From Marivirga atlantica (GTDB lineage Bacteria; Bacteroidota; Bacteroidia; Cytophagales; Cyclobacteriaceae), in contig NZ_JAERQG010000004.1 of NCBI RefSeq assembly GCF_016734805.1, positions 434,001 through 498,000 on the forward strand: a stretch of DNA of 64,000 nucleotides. The letters run 5' to 3'. Numbering within the stretch: the stretch's first letter is position 1; each line of letters opens with the position of its first letter. The notes under the pieces are model-generated. The model made no database searches. It was not told the origin of the DNA and was given only the letters and a program-made list of their open reading frames with translations. Both the position numbers and the translations under genes were made by a program. Positions 63,919 through 64,000 of the stretch are shown piece after piece.

Positions 63919-64000
63919 ATATTTCTAAGAAATAAAAAGTATAGGACCAAAAAAAGCCACTGCATTCATAATACAATATAAATACAATGGCTACAGTATT

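Noticed and set aside
63987-64000. ATG at the right edge as start of a divergent plus-strand gene.
   Set aside because: Only four codons are visible before the window ends; cannot be supported.

Overview
This 64-kb window is AT-rich and densely coded. It comes from a Bacteroidota chromosome, most likely a marine or soil Cytophagales bacterium. The evidence is: type IX secretion (T9SS) C-terminal domains of both classes (Por-secretion tail and CHU_C gliding-associated type), two PorP/SprF family outer-membrane proteins, surface-lipoprotein export signals after lipobox cysteines, TAnnTTTG-type promoter boxes and little Shine-Dalgarno signal. No rRNA, tRNA, CRISPR array, insertion sequence or phage gene was seen.

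Layout. 1-2.4 kb: a TPR/SpoIIE phosphatase (cut by the left edge) overlapping a K+ channel with an RCK domain. 2.4-3.5 kb: a membrane glycosyltransferase. 3.6-12.5 kb: a three-gene surface operon of a 2193-aa MBG-repeat adhesin with a CHU_C tail, a PorP/SprF protein and a PD40 protein with a degenerate OmpA-like end. 12.5-35 kb: an exopolysaccharide/glycoconjugate locus written as short operons on both strands. It holds a carbamoyltransferase/49-aa membrane protein/SxtJ cassette joined to a decaprenyl-phosphate phosphoribosyltransferase-like UbiA protein and a HAD phosphatase, two R-X10-H acyltransferases, a Wzz/Wzc-like protein, two PAPS sulfotransferases, a glycosyltransferase, an O-antigen polymerase/ligase, a half-length TolC-like protein, two polytopic (GT-C-like) membrane proteins, a beta-helix lipoprotein, a Wzx flippase and a DprE1/DprE2 pair. 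35-52.4 kb: secreted esterases, namely a lipoprotein esterase, an SGNH hydrolase, a 2667-aa T9SS protein with two hydrolase domains, a PorP-SPOR fusion and a 1751-aa PKD-repeat esterase with a CHU_C tail. 52.6-58.3 kb: a six-gene operon with response regulator, sugar transferase, three glycosyltransferases and a propeller protein. 58.3-64 kb: housekeeping and unknown genes (ammonium transporter, threonine aldolase, GNAT-nitrilase fusion).

How the genes may work together (inference). The glycan genes could build a lipid-linked polymer (sugar transferase, GTs, Wzx, Wzy, Wzz) decorated with sulfate, carbamoyl, acyl groups and probably arabinofuranose, donated by polyprenyl-phosphoryl-arabinose made by UbiA, HAD, DprE1 and DprE2. 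Beside them lie surface esterases that could trim or remodel that polymer or a related one, and giant T9SS adhesins each encoded with its own PorP/SprF partner. No Wza-type export protein is in the window.

Most unusual items: a strong terminator-like hairpin inside the first codons of the SGNH hydrolase gene; three related esterase domains carrying three different surface-export signals; two differently built adhesin/PorP modules; the carbamoylation cassette transcriptionally joined to the arabinose-donor genes; and an exact 6 x 495-bp mosaic coding repeat.
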